Notes under the pieces: model-generated
The model's database searches: none
What the model was told of the DNA's origin: nothing
What the model saw: the letters and a program-made list of their open reading frames with translations, nothing else
From: a virus
Reading direction: 5' to 3' (one strand)
IMG/VR virus record: IMGVR_UViG_3300047352_000276
Span: 1-54,994 of that record
Length of the DNA stretch: 54,994 bases
In this document: positions 54,451 to 54,994 of the stretch, piece by piece
Layout: the number at the start of each line of letters is the position of its first letter
How positions within the stretch are numbered: the first letter of the stretch is position 1
Program-made: the position numbers and the translations under genes

Positions 54451-54994
54451 TGGTAGCGATTTATGGAGCAGGTCTGGCAGGATTGCTGGCAGCTAATATG
54501 TTGAGGGGGATGAGCCCAACTGTGTTTGAGGCTCAAGGCTCCCTGCCCAACAACCATGGTGCGCTGTTGCGCTTCCGTAGCGACAAGGCTGGCACAGCTT
54601 GCGGCATCCCTTTCAAGAAGGTGCACGTGACCAAAGCAATCAAGTACGACGGCAAGATCACCACTGAGCCAAACCTGTTCCTGAGCAACATGTATTCCCA
54701 AAAGGTCACAGGCTCAATCATGAGCCGATCCATCAACAACCTCTCCGCAGCATCACGCTACATTGCCCCATGGCACCTGATCAGGGACATGTCCATGGGC
54801 GCAGAAATATCTTACAACATGAGCTTGTCCGAATACTCAATCGCCAACACTTCCGGACCAATCATCTCGACCATACCAATGCCAGTGTTGATGAAGATCG
54901 TCGGTTGGGACGAGATCCCAGACTTTCCCAAGCAAAAAATATACACCATCCGCGCAACCATTGACAAACCGGACTGCGATATATATCAGACCAT
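54450..54994 (+). CDS. FAD/NAD(P)-binding oxidoreductase-like protein, N-terminal part
   Basis: Starts at ATG 54450 with GGAGG upstream and runs off the right edge; it continues at base 1 of the window (same frame). The Rossmann motif is IYGAGLAGLLAANML (GxGxxG at 6-11) with the acidic end of beta 2 at VFEAQ (E27), fitting an FAD- or NAD(P)-binding protein. NNHGALLRFRSDKAG may line the cofactor pocket. The joined gene has 312 residues and precedes thyX. Partner reaction unknown. Only one residue differs between the two end copies. Confidence 0.8.
   Translation, partial: MVAIYGAGLAGLLAANMLRGMSPTVFEAQGSLPNNHGALLRFRSDKAGTACGIPFKKVHVTKAIKYDGKITTEPNLFLSNMYSQKVTGSIMSRSINNLSAASRYIAPWHLIRDMSMGAEISYNMSLSEYSIANTSGPIISTIPMPVLMKIVGWDEIPDFPKQKIYTIRATIDKPDCDIYQT
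54840..54994. repeat. Right copy of the terminal overlap (matches 1-155)
   Basis: Identical to 1-155 except three bases. In this copy codon 43 of the overlap is AAA instead of CAG and one Tyr codon is TAT instead of TAC. It shows the contig closes on itself. Confidence 0.9.

Noticed and set aside
1-54994. Integrase, repressor, attachment site or tRNA genes
   Set aside because: No recombinase signature, no CI-like regulator and no tRNA-like GGTTCRAATCC with flanking stems was seen on either strand by reading; absence by eye is not proof.

Overview
The window looks like one complete phage genome of about 54.84 kb, written as a linear contig with an artificial break. Bases 54840-54994 repeat bases 1-155 in the same reading frame with only three mismatches, so the molecule closes to a circle (or is circularly permuted), and the gene at the break (54450 onward, continuing at 1-549) is intact. 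There is no integrase, repressor, tRNA or CRISPR array, so a strictly lytic phage is the simplest reading. A P22-gp10-like nozzle protein, two gp4-like adaptor candidates, a large portal, glycine-rich and DLQIYHDG-type fibres and no tail-tube or tape-measure gene all point to a short-tailed (podovirus-like) virion. Many small proteins match families I know mainly from uncultured marine phages, and the holin resembles the 3TM holin of alphaproteobacterial gene transfer agents, so a marine alphaproteobacterial host is my guess. This is inference.

Layout. Two transcription blocks diverge from an AT-rich, repeat-containing spacer at about 47.84-48.30 kb and converge at 13.37 kb, where the last stop codons overlap. 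The rightward block (48.3 kb to the end, then 1-13.37 kb) carries metabolism and replication. It holds an SSB-like protein, an AEP-type primase, an SF1 helicase, an FAD protein, ThyX, a HAD phosphatase, a DUF1599/MazG-like protein, an SDR, a DnaQ-like exonuclease, a DnaE-type polymerase III alpha subunit, a C39-like peptidase, OB-fold and zinc-knuckle proteins, a SleB-type hydrolase, an SNF2 helicase and a VRR-NUC nuclease. The leftward block (47.84 down to 13.37 kb) starts with four small early-type genes ending at a terminator, then a late promoter and the terminase small and large subunits, portal, a cassette of tiny basic proteins, an ADP-ribosyltransferase-like protein, two proteins with twin-arginine-like motifs, a GroES-like cochaperonin, scaffold, capsid, adaptors, fibres, lysis genes, nozzle and large helical or alanine/glycine-rich candidates for ejected proteins.

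Control. Three promoters share TTGCCT-17 bp-GATACT exactly, and two or three more keep the -10 region GCGATA(C/G)T or CATACT with a pyrimidine-rich -35. Most downstream genes begin after GAGAAAGGA-type ribosome sites, and most genes overlap the next by ATGA or TGATG, implying tight translational coupling.

Most interesting points: the unusual replisome (DnaE + DnaQ + AEP primase, no DnaB-type helicase seen), the ThyX/FAD/HAD/DUF1599-like/SDR cluster that could make a modified nucleotide, a virion-region ART-like effector, a cupredoxin-like domain inside a repeat-rich virion protein, a C-terminal domain shared by two virion proteins, and a terminator whose U-tract serves as the -35 of the late promoter. 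At least nine short genes (33 to 59 codons) were found by reading frames by hand.
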